This document shows, in pieces, positions 9,848-20,359 of a stretch of 33,121 bases of DNA. The notes under the pieces were generated by a model. That model worked only from the letters and a program-made list of their open reading frames with translations. It searched no databases and had not been told where the DNA came from. The position numbers were made by a program, and so were the translations under genes. This stretch comes from Cytophagales bacterium (GTDB taxonomy: Bacteria > Bacteroidota > Bacteroidia > Cytophagales > UBA9547), in NCBI GenBank assembly GCA_004294265.1, contig REAG01000124.1:1-33121 (forward strand), read 5' to 3'. The first letter of the stretch is position 1. The number at the start of each line of letters is the position of its first letter.

Positions 9848-11068
9848 ATGTCAAATAAAAAAATATTCTTACTAATATTTATTTCAATTCATTCCATTGC
9901 ACAAGACCAAATCATTCTTAAAAATGGTGATTACCTAAAAGTTAAAGTTTTAGAAAATGCTCCAAATGAAGTAAAATACAAAAAAGAAAATAGCTTTCAA
10001 GAATATATAATCAAAACAAAAGATTTGAAAGGTATAAAATATAATTCTTATGTTGTTTCCTCTATTCCAAGCACTATTACTGGTTTTATTGACAAAATAT
10101 TATTATTAAATGGCGACACTATTTCTTCAAAAATTGAAGTAGTAAATGCAGATAATATTAATTATAAAAGTAAGAATGCTAATAATAATGTAAATTATAT
10201 TGTTAGTAAAAACGAAATATTGGGTTACATAACTAATGATATTTTATATTCTCTGCAACCCTCAAATAAAATTAACAATACAATAGAAATATACAATCCA
10301 AACAATACCAGTTTAGTGAAACCTTTCGAAACGGAATCAAAAACTTATAACACTAACAAAACTATTTATGAACCAGCAAAAACAACTAAAAAATCTAATT
10401 TATGGTTTATAGGAGCTAAATTAGGTTTATTTATGCCCATAAGTGATTTTGGAAAAGGTAATATTATTTCATCATTATCTTCACCTCCAAACAGTATTTC
10501 AGATGGTTATGGATATGCTAAAATAGGTTTAAACATTGGATTAGAAAGTGCTTACTTTTTTTCTAATAATATTGGAATTATTGGTGAATTTGGATACGCT
10601 TTGATTGCTACCGATTTTGGAGAAGATTTATCAAGAATTCCGCCCAATATTACTATAAATAATAAACCATGGGAAATTGTCAATTATTCGTCTGGTTTGA
10701 TAGTAAAAACCAATAACAAAGATTCATTTTTTGATTTTAAAGGTATGATTTCAGCCAATCATGTATCCTCTTATGGTTTAGAAATTGAATCCTTTGACAA
10801 TCAGTTATCATTAACACCTTCAAAATATGGTAATATTGGGGTTTTATTGGGTGGCGATTATAGAGGATCAATTTCTGATAATTTATATTTTAATTTTGGA
10901 TTAGATTATTTTCACGGATTTTCTTCAAAACTTTATACTGAATTTTCTCAAAGTTATATAGATAATGATGGCTATTTTATATCAGGTTCTGGCATACTCG
11001 AAGGTAGAGATATTTCAATTCAAGGTATAAGAATTTCAACAGGTATTTCTTTTATTTTTGGCAAATAA
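9848..11068 (+). CDS. Secreted/outer-membrane beta-barrel-like hypothetical protein
   Basis: Signal peptide MSNKKIFLLIFISIHSIAQ, then KNGDYLKVKVLE...; C-terminal half shows barrel-like alternating strands (GAKLGLFMPISDFG...) ending GISFIFGK. Confidence 0.6.
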   Translation: MSNKKIFLLIFISIHSIAQDQIILKNGDYLKVKVLENAPNEVKYKKENSFQEYIIKTKDLKGIKYNSYVVSSIPSTITGFIDKILLLNGDTISSKIEVVNADNINYKSKNANNNVNYIVSKNEILGYITNDILYSLQPSNKINNTIEIYNPNNTSLVKPFETESKTYNTNKTIYEPAKTTKKSNLWFIGAKLGLFMPISDFGKGNIISSLSSPPNSISDGYGYAKIGLNIGLESAYFFSNNIGIIGEFGYALIATDFGEDLSRIPPNITINNKPWEIVNYSSGLIVKTNNKDSFFDFKGMISANHVSSYGLEIESFDNQLSLTPSKYGNIGVLLGGDYRGSISDNLYFNFGLDYFHGFSSKLYTEFSQSYIDNDGYFISGSGILEGRDISIQGIRISTGISFIFGK

Positions 11069-11080
11069 ATCTGTATTTAT

Positions 11081-11743
11081 ATGAATTTTAAAGCTTTTTT
11101 TGATTTTTTAAATGATTTATCAAGTAATAATAACAAAATTTGGTTTGATGAAAATAGGTCTAAATATGAAATTTTAAAAGTTGAATTTCAAAGTTTAGTT
11201 GGAAAATTAATTTCTAGTATTGGTGAATTCGATTCAGAAATACGCACTTTAGAAGTCAAAAATTGTGTTTTTCGTATCAATAAAGACGTTCGTTTTTCTA
11301 AAGATAAAGCTCCTTACAAAACCAATTTTGGCACTTATTTTGCAAAAGGAGGAAAAAAATCTATTTATGGCGGTTATTATTTGCATTTAGAACCTAATAA
11401 AAGTTTTTTAGCAACTGGTGTTTGGATGCCATTGCCCGAAAATTTGAAATCTATCCGCCAAGAAATTGATTATAATTTTGATAATTTTCAGAAAATTATG
11501 GCAAAGCCAAATTTTCTGAAATATTTCAATAACTTACCTTTAGAGAAAACTAAAAATGTTCCTAAAGGATATGAAAACTCAAATCCTGCAGCGGAATATT
11601 TAAAAAATAAAAGTTTTATTCTCTCAATAAATTTAGAAGATTCTGTTTTTGATGAAAATTTTATAAAAAATATTACCAAAAAATGTTTAGAATTTAAACC
11701 ATTTCTAGATTTTATAAATCATGCTATTGAAAATGAAAAATAG
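11081..11743 (+). CDS. DUF2461/TIGR02453 family protein
   Basis: 220 aa; FFDFLNDLSSNNNKIWFDENRSKYE...RINKDVRFSKDKAPYKTNFGTYFAKGGKKS matches the DUF2461 pattern. Confidence 0.85.
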   Translation: MNFKAFFDFLNDLSSNNNKIWFDENRSKYEILKVEFQSLVGKLISSIGEFDSEIRTLEVKNCVFRINKDVRFSKDKAPYKTNFGTYFAKGGKKSIYGGYYLHLEPNKSFLATGVWMPLPENLKSIRQEIDYNFDNFQKIMAKPNFLKYFNNLPLEKTKNVPKGYENSNPAAEYLKNKSFILSINLEDSVFDENFIKNITKKCLEFKPFLDFINHAIENEK

Positions 11744-11750
11744 TAATATT

Positions 11751-12572
11751 TTAAATTAAATATATTAAACCCAAGTAAAATATAGCATCTCCAACAAATC
11801 TATATCGATTATCAATCATAAAGTAATTTTTATTTATCAAAATTAAACCTAAAATTAGATTCATAATCATAAAAATTAAACCTGATTTATAATCGAAAAA
11901 GAAAATAATACAGCACAAAATCATAATAGAAATTATTAAAAAGTACATATATTTTTGAATTTCATTTTCGCCTAATTGAATAGCAATCGATCTAAAGTTG
12001 GATTTTTTATCTTCTTCTAAAGTTAAATAGCTGAATAAAAATAAATTAAAGACGGAAATTTGAAAATGTAATAATATAGATAATTCGATTTTAAAAGTAA
12101 TATTTTGTACATAAATCAACGGAGCATACCAAATTCCTAATGTATAAATAACAGCTACAAAAATTTCTTTTGGGAATTTATAATGCGTGTAAAAAAAAAT
12201 ATACATATAATAAAAAAAAGTAATAATTGATAATAATAAACCTATAATAAATAATTTTATAGGTAAAAATAAAATTGCTACACAGGCAGAAATAAATACC
12301 ATTACATACAAAATAAATCTTACGGTTTTTTGATATTTTAAATGATAAAAATGCCGAGTTGATAAAAATTTACTTTTTGCAGTGATGGCATCTTGCAAAT
12401 GATCCATGGTATAAATGCACCAAACTGTAAGTGGCAACAAAAATTCCCAAGCCAAAGGCATATCTGATTCGCAAATGGTTTTGGCAAATTGTCCCATACA
12501 CCAAACACCAAAAGCAACATCTATGCTCCAAATATTAATATAAAAATAGATATTTTTAAGTGTTTTAATCAA
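11751..12572 (-). CDS. Multi-TM membrane protein, UbiA-prenyltransferase-like
   Basis: 273 aa, about 8 TM segments; YTMDHLQDAITAKSKFLSTRHFYH sits where UbiA-like proteins carry an Asp-rich motif. Confidence 0.45.
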   Translation of the reverse strand: MIKTLKNIYFYINIWSIDVAFGVWCMGQFAKTICESDMPLAWEFLLPLTVWCIYTMDHLQDAITAKSKFLSTRHFYHLKYQKTVRFILYVMVFISACVAILFLPIKLFIIGLLLSIITFFYYMYIFFYTHYKFPKEIFVAVIYTLGIWYAPLIYVQNITFKIELSILLHFQISVFNLFLFSYLTLEEDKKSNFRSIAIQLGENEIQKYMYFLIISIMILCCIIFFFDYKSGLIFMIMNLILGLILINKNYFMIDNRYRFVGDAIFYLGLIYLI

Positions 12573-12658
12573 AATCTATTTTTTATATTTTTGGTAATAA
12601 ATCTAAATTTACACTTTAAAATTTATTAAAGAATTAGTAATATTAAAAAATAAATAAA

Positions 12659-15121
12659 CTACACCTGACTTCTTCTTTTCTTTGGTTTGAAATTTTGGTA
12701 TAATGCAAAAATTAAACCGATATAAACCAAACTTGAACAAGCAAAACCAATTCTATTTCCAATAAGATAAGAATTATTTACCATAGTCATTTTTATAGTA
12801 TGATTACCAGCAGGAATATGTACGCCACGTAAAACATAATTTACTTGTTTGATTTCCAAAGGTTTATCATCTAAGGTTGCTGTCCATCCTTTGGGATAAT
12901 AAACTTCAGAAAAAACTATAAATCCTTCGTTTTTATTACTTGTTTGATAAGTTAAATCGTAAGGTTTATAACTAATTAAATTAATAAAAGCATTAGTATC
13001 ACTTAAAAAATGAACTTGTTCAGCTTTAAAATTAGTAATATTCATTACAGCGGTATGGCGTGGATCATGCTGACCTAATTGTGCAATTTCTTCATCTGGA
13101 GAGTTTACAGAATGTATTTCTTTCACAAACCAAGCATTTCCTTGAGCCGAATCATTTTGAATCACACTTTGAGCATCTTCTCCAGCCATAAAATATTTTG
13201 TGTTTAACATATTTAATACTGGCGTTTGATGAAATCTAATTTCTCTATTCTTTAATCCATCAATAAAAACTTGCATTTCTTGGCTTAATTTGCGCTCTAT
13301 CAAATCTTGATAACGTCTTAGTTTTGCTGGACTATAACCACCTACCGATTTATGAAAGTAAGAAGTTCGTGATTCATTAAAAGGATTATCCAAATTTAAA
13401 ACTCTAAAATTAGGGTTTTTATCTTGCATAATATAAGTGTCGGCTTCGGTTGGTTTATAAAAGTTTTTTATGCTATTTTTTTCAAATTGATTTTCGTTTA
13501 AATAGCGTTTATTAACTGTCCATAAATCAACTAAAGTAAGTAAAACTAAACCATACATTCCCAAGTTTTGAGTAATTTTTTCAATAATTAAAAGATAAAT
13601 AATTGAAGCAGCAAGCACAATATACATAAATGAACGAAGTGCATCAGAAGTACGAATAGATTTTCTGTCATCAGAAATTGCATTAATTAACCAATCTGGC
13701 ATTTGGTAAGAAAAATCAGCAGATGTGCTATAATTTCCTGTACCTGCCATCAAAAAAACCAAAAGTGAAAGCCCACCAGTTGCTCCAAAAGCAATCATTA
13801 AAGGTTTTACAAATTGTTTTTTATCTTTAGTTTCAAAAAAAGTTTTTAATCCGAGAGCAACCACAACTGCCATACACATTTGAGGAATTATTACTGCCAT
13901 CGTTACAGATCTAAATTTATTATACAATGGAAAGTAATCAAAAAGTAAATAATTTAAAGTAGAAAAGTTTTTTCCTAGCATCAAAAGAATTCCTACGATT
14001 GTGCAAGTTAGCATTGCCCATTTTAAATTATCTTTTGTAATAATCATACTAAAAATAAATAAAAAACAAATAATTGCTCCAATATAAAATGGACCTGCCA
14101 CATAAGGTTGTTCACCAAAATAGAGTGGAACTTGTGCAATAAAACTCTTAATTTGTTGCAAATCAGCACCGTTTTCTTTCAAAGCTTTGGCAGATTCTGA
14201 ATCTAAATCAAGACTTCCTGTGCTTGCTCCTCCAAAATAATCAGCAATCAAAAAAGTCATGGGTTCGGTAATCGAACTGCTGTAATTAAAAACATAATCT
14301 CGGTCTAAACCGTCTTCACGAACAGCTTCTTTATTTTCTGCCAATGGTTTTAATTCCATTTTACCACGAATAGAGTACTTTCCATATTCTTGTAACGATA
14401 AAAAATAACCTGCATGCGTTCCAATTGCAATAGCTGTAGCAACAGTTAATAAAGAAACAGTTTTAAAAAAATCAGGCAATAAATTATTCTTTTTGGCATT
14501 AAAAAATTCAGAAATAACATAAGTTAAACAAATAAAAGAAAGATAATAGGTAATTTGAACGTGGTTATTAGAAACTTGCAAAGCCAAAGCAAAAGCAAAA
14601 ATACTTGTACCCAACAATTTATTTTTACGAAAAGCCCAAATTAATCCAGCCAAAACTGCAGGCATGTAAGCTATGCAAGCAATTTTTGCATTGTGTCCTG
14701 CCACTAAACCTATCATATTAAATGATCCAAATGCAAAAGCAATTGAACCAATCAAAGCTAAAAGATAATTAACCTCCAAAGAAATCATTAAAATTAAAAA
14801 ACTTACTAAGCAAATTAATATTAAACTACTTGGATGGATGGCAATGTAATTAATGATTTTTGGAAAAAAGTCCATCAAATTTCCAAAATGGTTCATATTT
14901 ATCATGGTATTGGGCATTCCTGAAAATTGTGATGCAGCCCAAAAAGGTTCTTCGCCATATTTATTTCGATTTTGAACTAGCTCTTCAGCCATACCTTGAA
15001 ACTGCAAAATATCATGCGAACGAATGCTTTTTCCTTGAAATAAAGGTAAGAAATATAATAAAACAATGATAAAAAAGAATCCTATCGAATAAAAAAAAGG
15101 CAAGTATTTCTTGAAATTCAT
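12659..15121 (-). CDS. YfhO family membrane protein
   Basis: 820 aa, many TMs; QFSGMPNTMI, AGHNAKIACIAYMPAVLAGL, C-terminal VYYPKGWTATLDDKPLEIKQVNYVLRGVHIPAGNHTIKM. Confidence 0.88.
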   Translation of the reverse strand: MNFKKYLPFFYSIGFFFIIVLLYFLPLFQGKSIRSHDILQFQGMAEELVQNRNKYGEEPFWAASQFSGMPNTMINMNHFGNLMDFFPKIINYIAIHPSSLILICLVSFLILMISLEVNYLLALIGSIAFAFGSFNMIGLVAGHNAKIACIAYMPAVLAGLIWAFRKNKLLGTSIFAFALALQVSNNHVQITYYLSFICLTYVISEFFNAKKNNLLPDFFKTVSLLTVATAIAIGTHAGYFLSLQEYGKYSIRGKMELKPLAENKEAVREDGLDRDYVFNYSSSITEPMTFLIADYFGGASTGSLDLDSESAKALKENGADLQQIKSFIAQVPLYFGEQPYVAGPFYIGAIICFLFIFSMIITKDNLKWAMLTCTIVGILLMLGKNFSTLNYLLFDYFPLYNKFRSVTMAVIIPQMCMAVVVALGLKTFFETKDKKQFVKPLMIAFGATGGLSLLVFLMAGTGNYSTSADFSYQMPDWLINAISDDRKSIRTSDALRSFMYIVLAASIIYLLIIEKITQNLGMYGLVLLTLVDLWTVNKRYLNENQFEKNSIKNFYKPTEADTYIMQDKNPNFRVLNLDNPFNESRTSYFHKSVGGYSPAKLRRYQDLIERKLSQEMQVFIDGLKNREIRFHQTPVLNMLNTKYFMAGEDAQSVIQNDSAQGNAWFVKEIHSVNSPDEEIAQLGQHDPRHTAVMNITNFKAEQVHFLSDTNAFINLISYKPYDLTYQTSNKNEGFIVFSEVYYPKGWTATLDDKPLEIKQVNYVLRGVHIPAGNHTIKMTMVNNSYLIGNRIGFACSSLVYIGLIFALYQNFKPKKRRSQV

Positions 15122-15307
15122 AAAATTAGATTGAAAAATCGTAAATTTTGTATGTGCAAATATCTTAATAAAAATTTAATTTATATTTATAAAAAAGCAA
15201 TTTAAAAGAATGAATTAAAATTTATTTTGATTTATATAGAGACTGTCATAATTGAAGCATAAACATTTTGTATTGCCCAATCAAAGACTCCAAACAAGGA
15301 ACTTTAA

Positions 15308-15433
15308 GGAGTAACTGTCGGTAAAGTTGTTGGTACTCATATTGAACATAAATTTCAGCAACATCTATCAGAAAAATACGAACTTAACCCACATTGCAGT
15401 TATCTATTTCGAGTTTCACAACATTATGGATGA
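15308..15433 (+). pseudogene. Short open fragment GVTVGKVVGTHIEHKFQQHLSEKYELNPHCSYLFRVSQHYG*, possible gene remnant
   Basis: 41-codon open frame with no start codon and protein-like composition inside a non-coding gap. Confidence 0.3.
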
Positions 15434-15554
15434 AAGCTGACTTAAATTTGAACCAAAGTTAGTAATTTATTTTTAAATTAAAATGGATTTATTTTAAATA
15501 ATTCGGGTTTTAATTCATACCATTTTTAGATGGCATCCATTGGTGTTTTTACTT

Positions 15555-15962
15555 TCAATTCTTTCCTTTATAAAAAACGGCTCTTAATTTATCTGACATT
15601 AGATATTCTTTATCGTAAAATTCAAAAGGATAGTCTTTAGTTGAAAAGGTAGAAATTAAAAAAGTATTTACTAATTCTTCTAAATCGAGACTAAAATTAT
15701 TTATAATAAATTCTTGTATAACAGTAGCCCAAAACACAGTTAAAGTTTCATGATAACCACTTTTAGCAGTATTTTGGGTGTTATGTTGATGGTTTAGCAA
15801 AATAATTCCTGATTTTAATTTACAAACTGCATCATAAAACTCAAAGTTTTTAAGATAAAAAACCGCCACAATCAAATGTTTTTCGTGTGTCCAATCTTTT
15901 TTTTCAAGATTTTGAGTGTTAAATGATTTAACTTTTTCCTCGATTTCAATTCTTGAATACAT
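15555..15962 (-). CDS. Uncharacterised protein with WTHEKHL...GYHETLTVFW signature
   Basis: ATG at 15962 preceded by GGAGG on the minus strand (ggGAGGaaattatATG). The ORF-track start at 16031 overlaps the upstream gene and is less likely. Confidence 0.65.
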   Translation of the reverse strand: MYSRIEIEEKVKSFNTQNLEKKDWTHEKHLIVAVFYLKNFEFYDAVCKLKSGIILLNHQHNTQNTAKSGYHETLTVFWATVIQEFIINNFSLDLEELVNTFLISTFSTKDYPFEFYDKEYLMSDKLRAVFYKGKN

Positions 15963-16014
15963 ATAATTTCCTCCCTGTAAATTTATCTTTAAAAACAAAC
16001 TAAAAGTAAATAAA

Positions 16015-16371
16015 TTATGTCCCAACTGCAATCAATTTCCCAGTTTGATAAACTCTACTTTTTGTGTTTTCAATCTTTGTTGCTTCACTTTTGTTTTCAG
16101 CTATAATTATTTTAGAAAAACCAAGATGTTGTTTTATAAATTCTTTTGCATCTTTTTCAGTTGAAAACACATGATTAGCACCATCAAATGGCGTTTGTAT
16201 TTTAGTCGCTATTCCAATTTGATTGTCCGTTATTTGCATAGCAAATAAATACGTTTGAAAATCATACACATCCATAAAAACAGAGCCTTTAGTAAAATCC
16301 TCTTCAGTTCTAAGTTTATGAGTATCAAAAAACTTTTTAAAAGTATGATATGTTGAAATTTTATCTTTCAT
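16015..16371 (-). CDS. Hypothetical protein (118 aa)
   Basis: ATG-started ORF 5 bp downstream of the preceding ORF, in the same operon direction as its neighbours. Confidence 0.6.
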   Translation of the reverse strand: MKDKISTYHTFKKFFDTHKLRTEEDFTKGSVFMDVYDFQTYLFAMQITDNQIGIATKIQTPFDGANHVFSTEKDAKEFIKQHLGFSKIIIAENKSEATKIENTKSRVYQTGKLIAVGT

Positions 16372-16376
16372 AAAAC

Positions 16377-16703
16377 TTATTGTTTAATACATTCAGCCAT
16401 TTTTAAATCTTTATGTACAATTGCAATGCTTCCAGTACTGGTTATATAAATTACGTGTCCCAAAGTATAACAAGTAAAAGAACCATTTTCTTTCATAAAT
16501 ACGTTATCTTCTTGAATTGGATACATTCTTCCCCCTGTTTTTAATCCTGGATTTGCAACTTTTGGAATTCCAGAATATAAATCCTCTATTTCTTCAATTT
16601 TAGCATTTAAAGCATCTAAACAAGCACTAGCTGATTCAAACTTTTCGGTTTTATAAAGCCAATTGTACAACAATTCTAGCCTTTTACGAACTTCAAGAAC
16701 CAT
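16377..16703 (-). CDS. Hypothetical protein (108 aa)
   Basis: ATG-started ORF just downstream of aspS; helical N-terminus and C-terminal GGRMYPIQEDNVFMKENGSFTCYTLGHVIYI. Confidence 0.6.
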   Translation of the reverse strand: MVLEVRKRLELLYNWLYKTEKFESASACLDALNAKIEEIEDLYSGIPKVANPGLKTGGRMYPIQEDNVFMKENGSFTCYTLGHVIYITSTGSIAIVHKDLKMAECIKQ

Positions 16704-16745
16704 TTCAAAATCAAATTACAAAATTTATCTCAACTGTCAAAATCT

Positions 16746-18509
16746 CTACCTCACATTTATTCCTAATTCTTTCAATTGAGCTTCGTTGATGGTACTTGGC
16801 GAATCTATCATTACATCTTTTCCGGCATTATTTTTTGGGAATGCAATAAAATCACGAATAGAATCTACACCACCAAAAAGCGAACAAAGTCTATCGAAGC
16901 CAAATGCCAAACCGCCATGTGGAGGTGCTCCATATTCAAAAGCATCCATCAAAAATCCAAATTGTTTGCGGGCTTCTTCGGGCGAAAATCCTAAAATTCC
17001 AAACATTTTGGCTTGCAGTTCTCGGTCGTGAATTCGGATTGAACCGCCTCCAATTTCTACGCCATTAATGACCATATCGTAAGCATTAGCACGAACTTCT
17101 CCCAAATCGGTATCTAATAAATGGATATCTTCCGGTTTTGGTGATGTAAACGGATGGTGCATGGCATACCAACGTCCGTCCTCTTCATTATGTTCAAAAG
17201 CCGGGAAATCGACTACCCATAAAACCGAAAATTTACTTCTATCTCTCAAGCCCAAACGAGTACCCATTTCTAAACGTAATTCCGACAAAAACTTACGAGC
17301 TTTGTTATCATCTCCACTCACAATAAGTAATAAATCGCCTTTTTCGGCTTTCATAGCTTTCGCCCATTTTTGCAAATCATCTTGATTATAAAATTTATCA
17401 ACCGAAGATTTAACGCTTCCATCTTCTTCTATTCTGGCATAAATCAAACCTTTTGCCCCAATTTGTGGTCTTTTGAGCCATTCTGTAAGCTCATCCATTT
17501 GTTTTCGAGTGTAATTTGCACAGCCTTTCGCACAAATTCCCAATACGGTTTCGGCAGCATCAAACACGGCAAAATCTTTCCCTGAAACTAAATCTATATT
17601 TTCTTTTTTTACTTTCAAAGGTACAAATTCCATTCCAAAGCGTGTATCTGGTTTATCTGAACCATACAATCGGGCTGCATCTGCATAAGTCATGCGTGGA
17701 AAAGTTCCCAAATCAATGCTTTTGGTTTGTTTGAAAAGATGCACAATTAAACCTTCAAACATATTTAAAATATCTTCTTGCTCAATAAAACTCATTTCGC
17801 AGTCGATTTGCGTAAATTCTGGTTGGCGGTCGGCACGTAAATCTTCATCTCTAAAACATTTTACAATCTGAAAATAACGGTCAAATCCCGAAACCATCAA
17901 TAGTTGTTTAAAAGTTTGAGGCGATTGAGGCAAAGCATAAAACTCGCCTGGGTGCATTCTGCTTGGCACCACAAAATCTCTCGCTCCTTCGGGTGTAGAT
18001 TTTATTAAAACAGGTGTTTCTACTTCCAAAAAATCTTTACTATCCATGTATTTACGGATTTCTTGAGCTAATTTATGTCTCAAAATCAAGGCATTTCGCA
18101 CAGGATTTCTACGCAAATCTAAATAACGATATTTCATACGAATATCATCTCCCCCATCGGTTTCGTCTTCAATAGTAAAAGGAGGAAGTTTCGAAGCATT
18201 CAAAAGTTCAAGTTTTTCTACCAAAACCTCCACATCGCCTGTAGCTATTTTTTCATTTTTGGCTTTTCGTTCCCCTACTGTTCCTGTTGCTTTTATTACG
18301 AATTCACGTCCTAAAGTTCGCACCAATTTCAGCATTTCTTTATCCGCTTTCGACTCTTCAATAAATAGCTGCGTAACGCCATATCTATCTCTCAAATCTA
18401 TCCAAATCAAAGCACCTTTATCACGCACGGTTTGCACCCAACCGCAAAGCGTTACTATTTTACCATTATCCGAAATTCTAATTTCTCCAGCTGTATGCGT
18501 TCTTAACAT
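16746..18509 (-). CDS. aspS: Aspartyl-tRNA synthetase
   Basis: 587 aa; class II aaRS motifs ([76 protein letters not shown]). Confidence 0.97.
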   Translation of the reverse strand: MLRTHTAGEIRISDNGKIVTLCGWVQTVRDKGALIWIDLRDRYGVTQLFIEESKADKEMLKLVRTLGREFVIKATGTVGERKAKNEKIATGDVEVLVEKLELLNASKLPPFTIEDETDGGDDIRMKYRYLDLRRNPVRNALILRHKLAQEIRKYMDSKDFLEVETPVLIKSTPEGARDFVVPSRMHPGEFYALPQSPQTFKQLLMVSGFDRYFQIVKCFRDEDLRADRQPEFTQIDCEMSFIEQEDILNMFEGLIVHLFKQTKSIDLGTFPRMTYADAARLYGSDKPDTRFGMEFVPLKVKKENIDLVSGKDFAVFDAAETVLGICAKGCANYTRKQMDELTEWLKRPQIGAKGLIYARIEEDGSVKSSVDKFYNQDDLQKWAKAMKAEKGDLLLIVSGDDNKARKFLSELRLEMGTRLGLRDRSKFSVLWVVDFPAFEHNEEDGRWYAMHHPFTSPKPEDIHLLDTDLGEVRANAYDMVINGVEIGGGSIRIHDRELQAKMFGILGFSPEEARKQFGFLMDAFEYGAPPHGGLAFGFDRLCSLFGGVDSIRDFIAFPKNNAGKDVMIDSPSTINEAQLKELGINVR

Positions 18510-18545
18510 TGTATGATTATTTGTTATTTTAGTAATAAATTATTT

Positions 18546-20342
18546 TTAATTAGATAAATATTTTTGAATTAAATCAAGTTTTTCTTTTACTTCTAAAGGT
18601 ATTGTTTCCAAAGAATTTATAAGTAAATAAAATTCTGATTTGTATAATAATATTTGTTCTGTTTGCAAATTTGCATATTTTTTAAATACATTTTCTAATA
18701 ATAAACTCATTTTGTGATTTACAGCCAAGTTTTGAATTTGAATGTTATGCAAATGAGGTGTTAATTCTTTAATTTCTTTCAAAGCATTTTTAACGCCATT
18801 TAATATCGGCAATAAAAGTTCAGAATCAATACAATTTTTTAAGCACTCAATTTTCTTATCAATCAATAAACTTCCTATTTTTTGGGTTTTTAATTTACTT
18901 TCTACAAAAGTAATAATAGTAGCTGGCGTAATAAAATAATTTTCTAATTCGTATCTTTTCCAATAAAAAACACCAAGTTCATCGTTGATTTCATCTGATT
19001 TGTTTTGACTATCGCCATCAAAAATAGCAATTCCTTTGAATAGAGGCACCGTTTTTTTGATGGCATAAAAATGATTTTTGAAATTACTAAAATTGCCTGA
19101 TTTTCGGGTTAATTCATTTTCTAGGTTTTCTTCTGGAATATTATTTTGCGTGTAATAAAAGTTTAATCTTTCATTAAATAACGCTAACACAGGATGATTA
19201 AATTTTTGTGCAAAAATCTTGAGCATTTCCTTATCAGTCGAACCTTCAATATATAAAATATGCGGGTTTAGTTTTGCTTTATAATAATGTTCTAAACCGT
19301 AATTGGCAAGCGCATTTCTTATGAATTTAAACTCGTTTTTATCTGAAATCTCTTCCACTTTACCATCCGAAATAAAAATAACACTGTTGGCTTCGTTCAA
19401 AACCACTTCCGAATGTGTAACTAATATAATCTGACAATTATATTTATTTGCTACATCTTTTAAAATACTGAAAATTTGAGTTTGTCTCAAAATTTCCAAG
19501 TGAGCATCTGGCTCGTCTATCATCAAAATTGAATTTTTATTTGATAATAAATAAGCCAAAACCAAAAGCATTTGCTGCTGCCCTCTTCCTGCCAAAGTAA
19601 TATCTAAGTCATAATCAGCTTTCTTACTTTTTTCGGAATAATTATACAAAATTTCAATCACGCCTGTGGCTCTTACAAAAGGTTTTTCGAGTGTAATAGC
19701 AAATATTAAAGACATGAGTTTTACCAAATACTCCCATTCTTCAATACTTTTTGTAGCTAAATGATAGCAAATATTACGCAAAACATTTGCAGTTTGCCCA
19801 ATTCCGATTTGTGTATGGATGGCATCTTCTTGAAAAATAAATTCCTTATCGCCAATTCCCGACATGGGATAAAGTAAGTTTATTTTAAGCTTATTGGCGA
19901 ATTCTATCAATCCATCCTGCAAAAAACTTTCTTCTGTGGGTTGGCAATACATTAAATCTGGGCTATGATATTTAAAAATCATACCTAATTCTACAATTTT
20001 ATCCTCAAAAAAAAGCCCAACTTTAATTATTAATCCAATATTATCATTGCTATTTTGCCTAACTTTGGCATTATTCCAAAAGTAACGAACCTCTTTTATA
20101 GGAACTTGAGCAATTTCTAACCTATTGAGCGCAACTCCGCCTTTGTCTGATTTACTTTTTGTGTTTTTCTTTTTATCATACCAAATTTTTATAGCCCAAT
20201 TCCACAAAGCAAGTGCTTGGATTGTGGTTGTTTTGCCAGAATTGTTAGCACCAATTAAAATAGTAGGATTCTCTAAATTAATAATTACCTCATCTCCAAA
20301 AACTTTGAAGTTTTGTATTTTAAGATAGTGAATATGTTTCAT
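18546..20342 (-). CDS. OLD-family-like AAA ATPase with C-terminal TOPRIM-like region
   Basis: Walker A GANNSGKTT, signature LAGRGQQQMLLVLAYLLS, Walker B SILMIDEPDAHLE; C-terminal YIEGSTDKEML ... IAIFDGDSQNK ... ELENYFITP consistent with a TOPRIM nuclease fold. Confidence 0.75.
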   Translation of the reverse strand: MKHIHYLKIQNFKVFGDEVIINLENPTILIGANNSGKTTTIQALALWNWAIKIWYDKKKNTKSKSDKGGVALNRLEIAQVPIKEVRYFWNNAKVRQNSNDNIGLIIKVGLFFEDKIVELGMIFKYHSPDLMYCQPTEESFLQDGLIEFANKLKINLLYPMSGIGDKEFIFQEDAIHTQIGIGQTANVLRNICYHLATKSIEEWEYLVKLMSLIFAITLEKPFVRATGVIEILYNYSEKSKKADYDLDITLAGRGQQQMLLVLAYLLSNKNSILMIDEPDAHLEILRQTQIFSILKDVANKYNCQIILVTHSEVVLNEANSVIFISDGKVEEISDKNEFKFIRNALANYGLEHYYKAKLNPHILYIEGSTDKEMLKIFAQKFNHPVLALFNERLNFYYTQNNIPEENLENELTRKSGNFSNFKNHFYAIKKTVPLFKGIAIFDGDSQNKSDEINDELGVFYWKRYELENYFITPATIITFVESKLKTQKIGSLLIDKKIECLKNCIDSELLLPILNGVKNALKEIKELTPHLHNIQIQNLAVNHKMSLLLENVFKKYANLQTEQILLYKSEFYLLINSLETIPLEVKEKLDLIQKYLSN

Positions 20343-20359
20343 TATTTTGGAAAATTATT

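Noticed and set aside
16776-18516. Multiple plus-strand ORFs opposite aspS
   Set aside because: Antisense shadows of a highly conserved gene with higher local GC.
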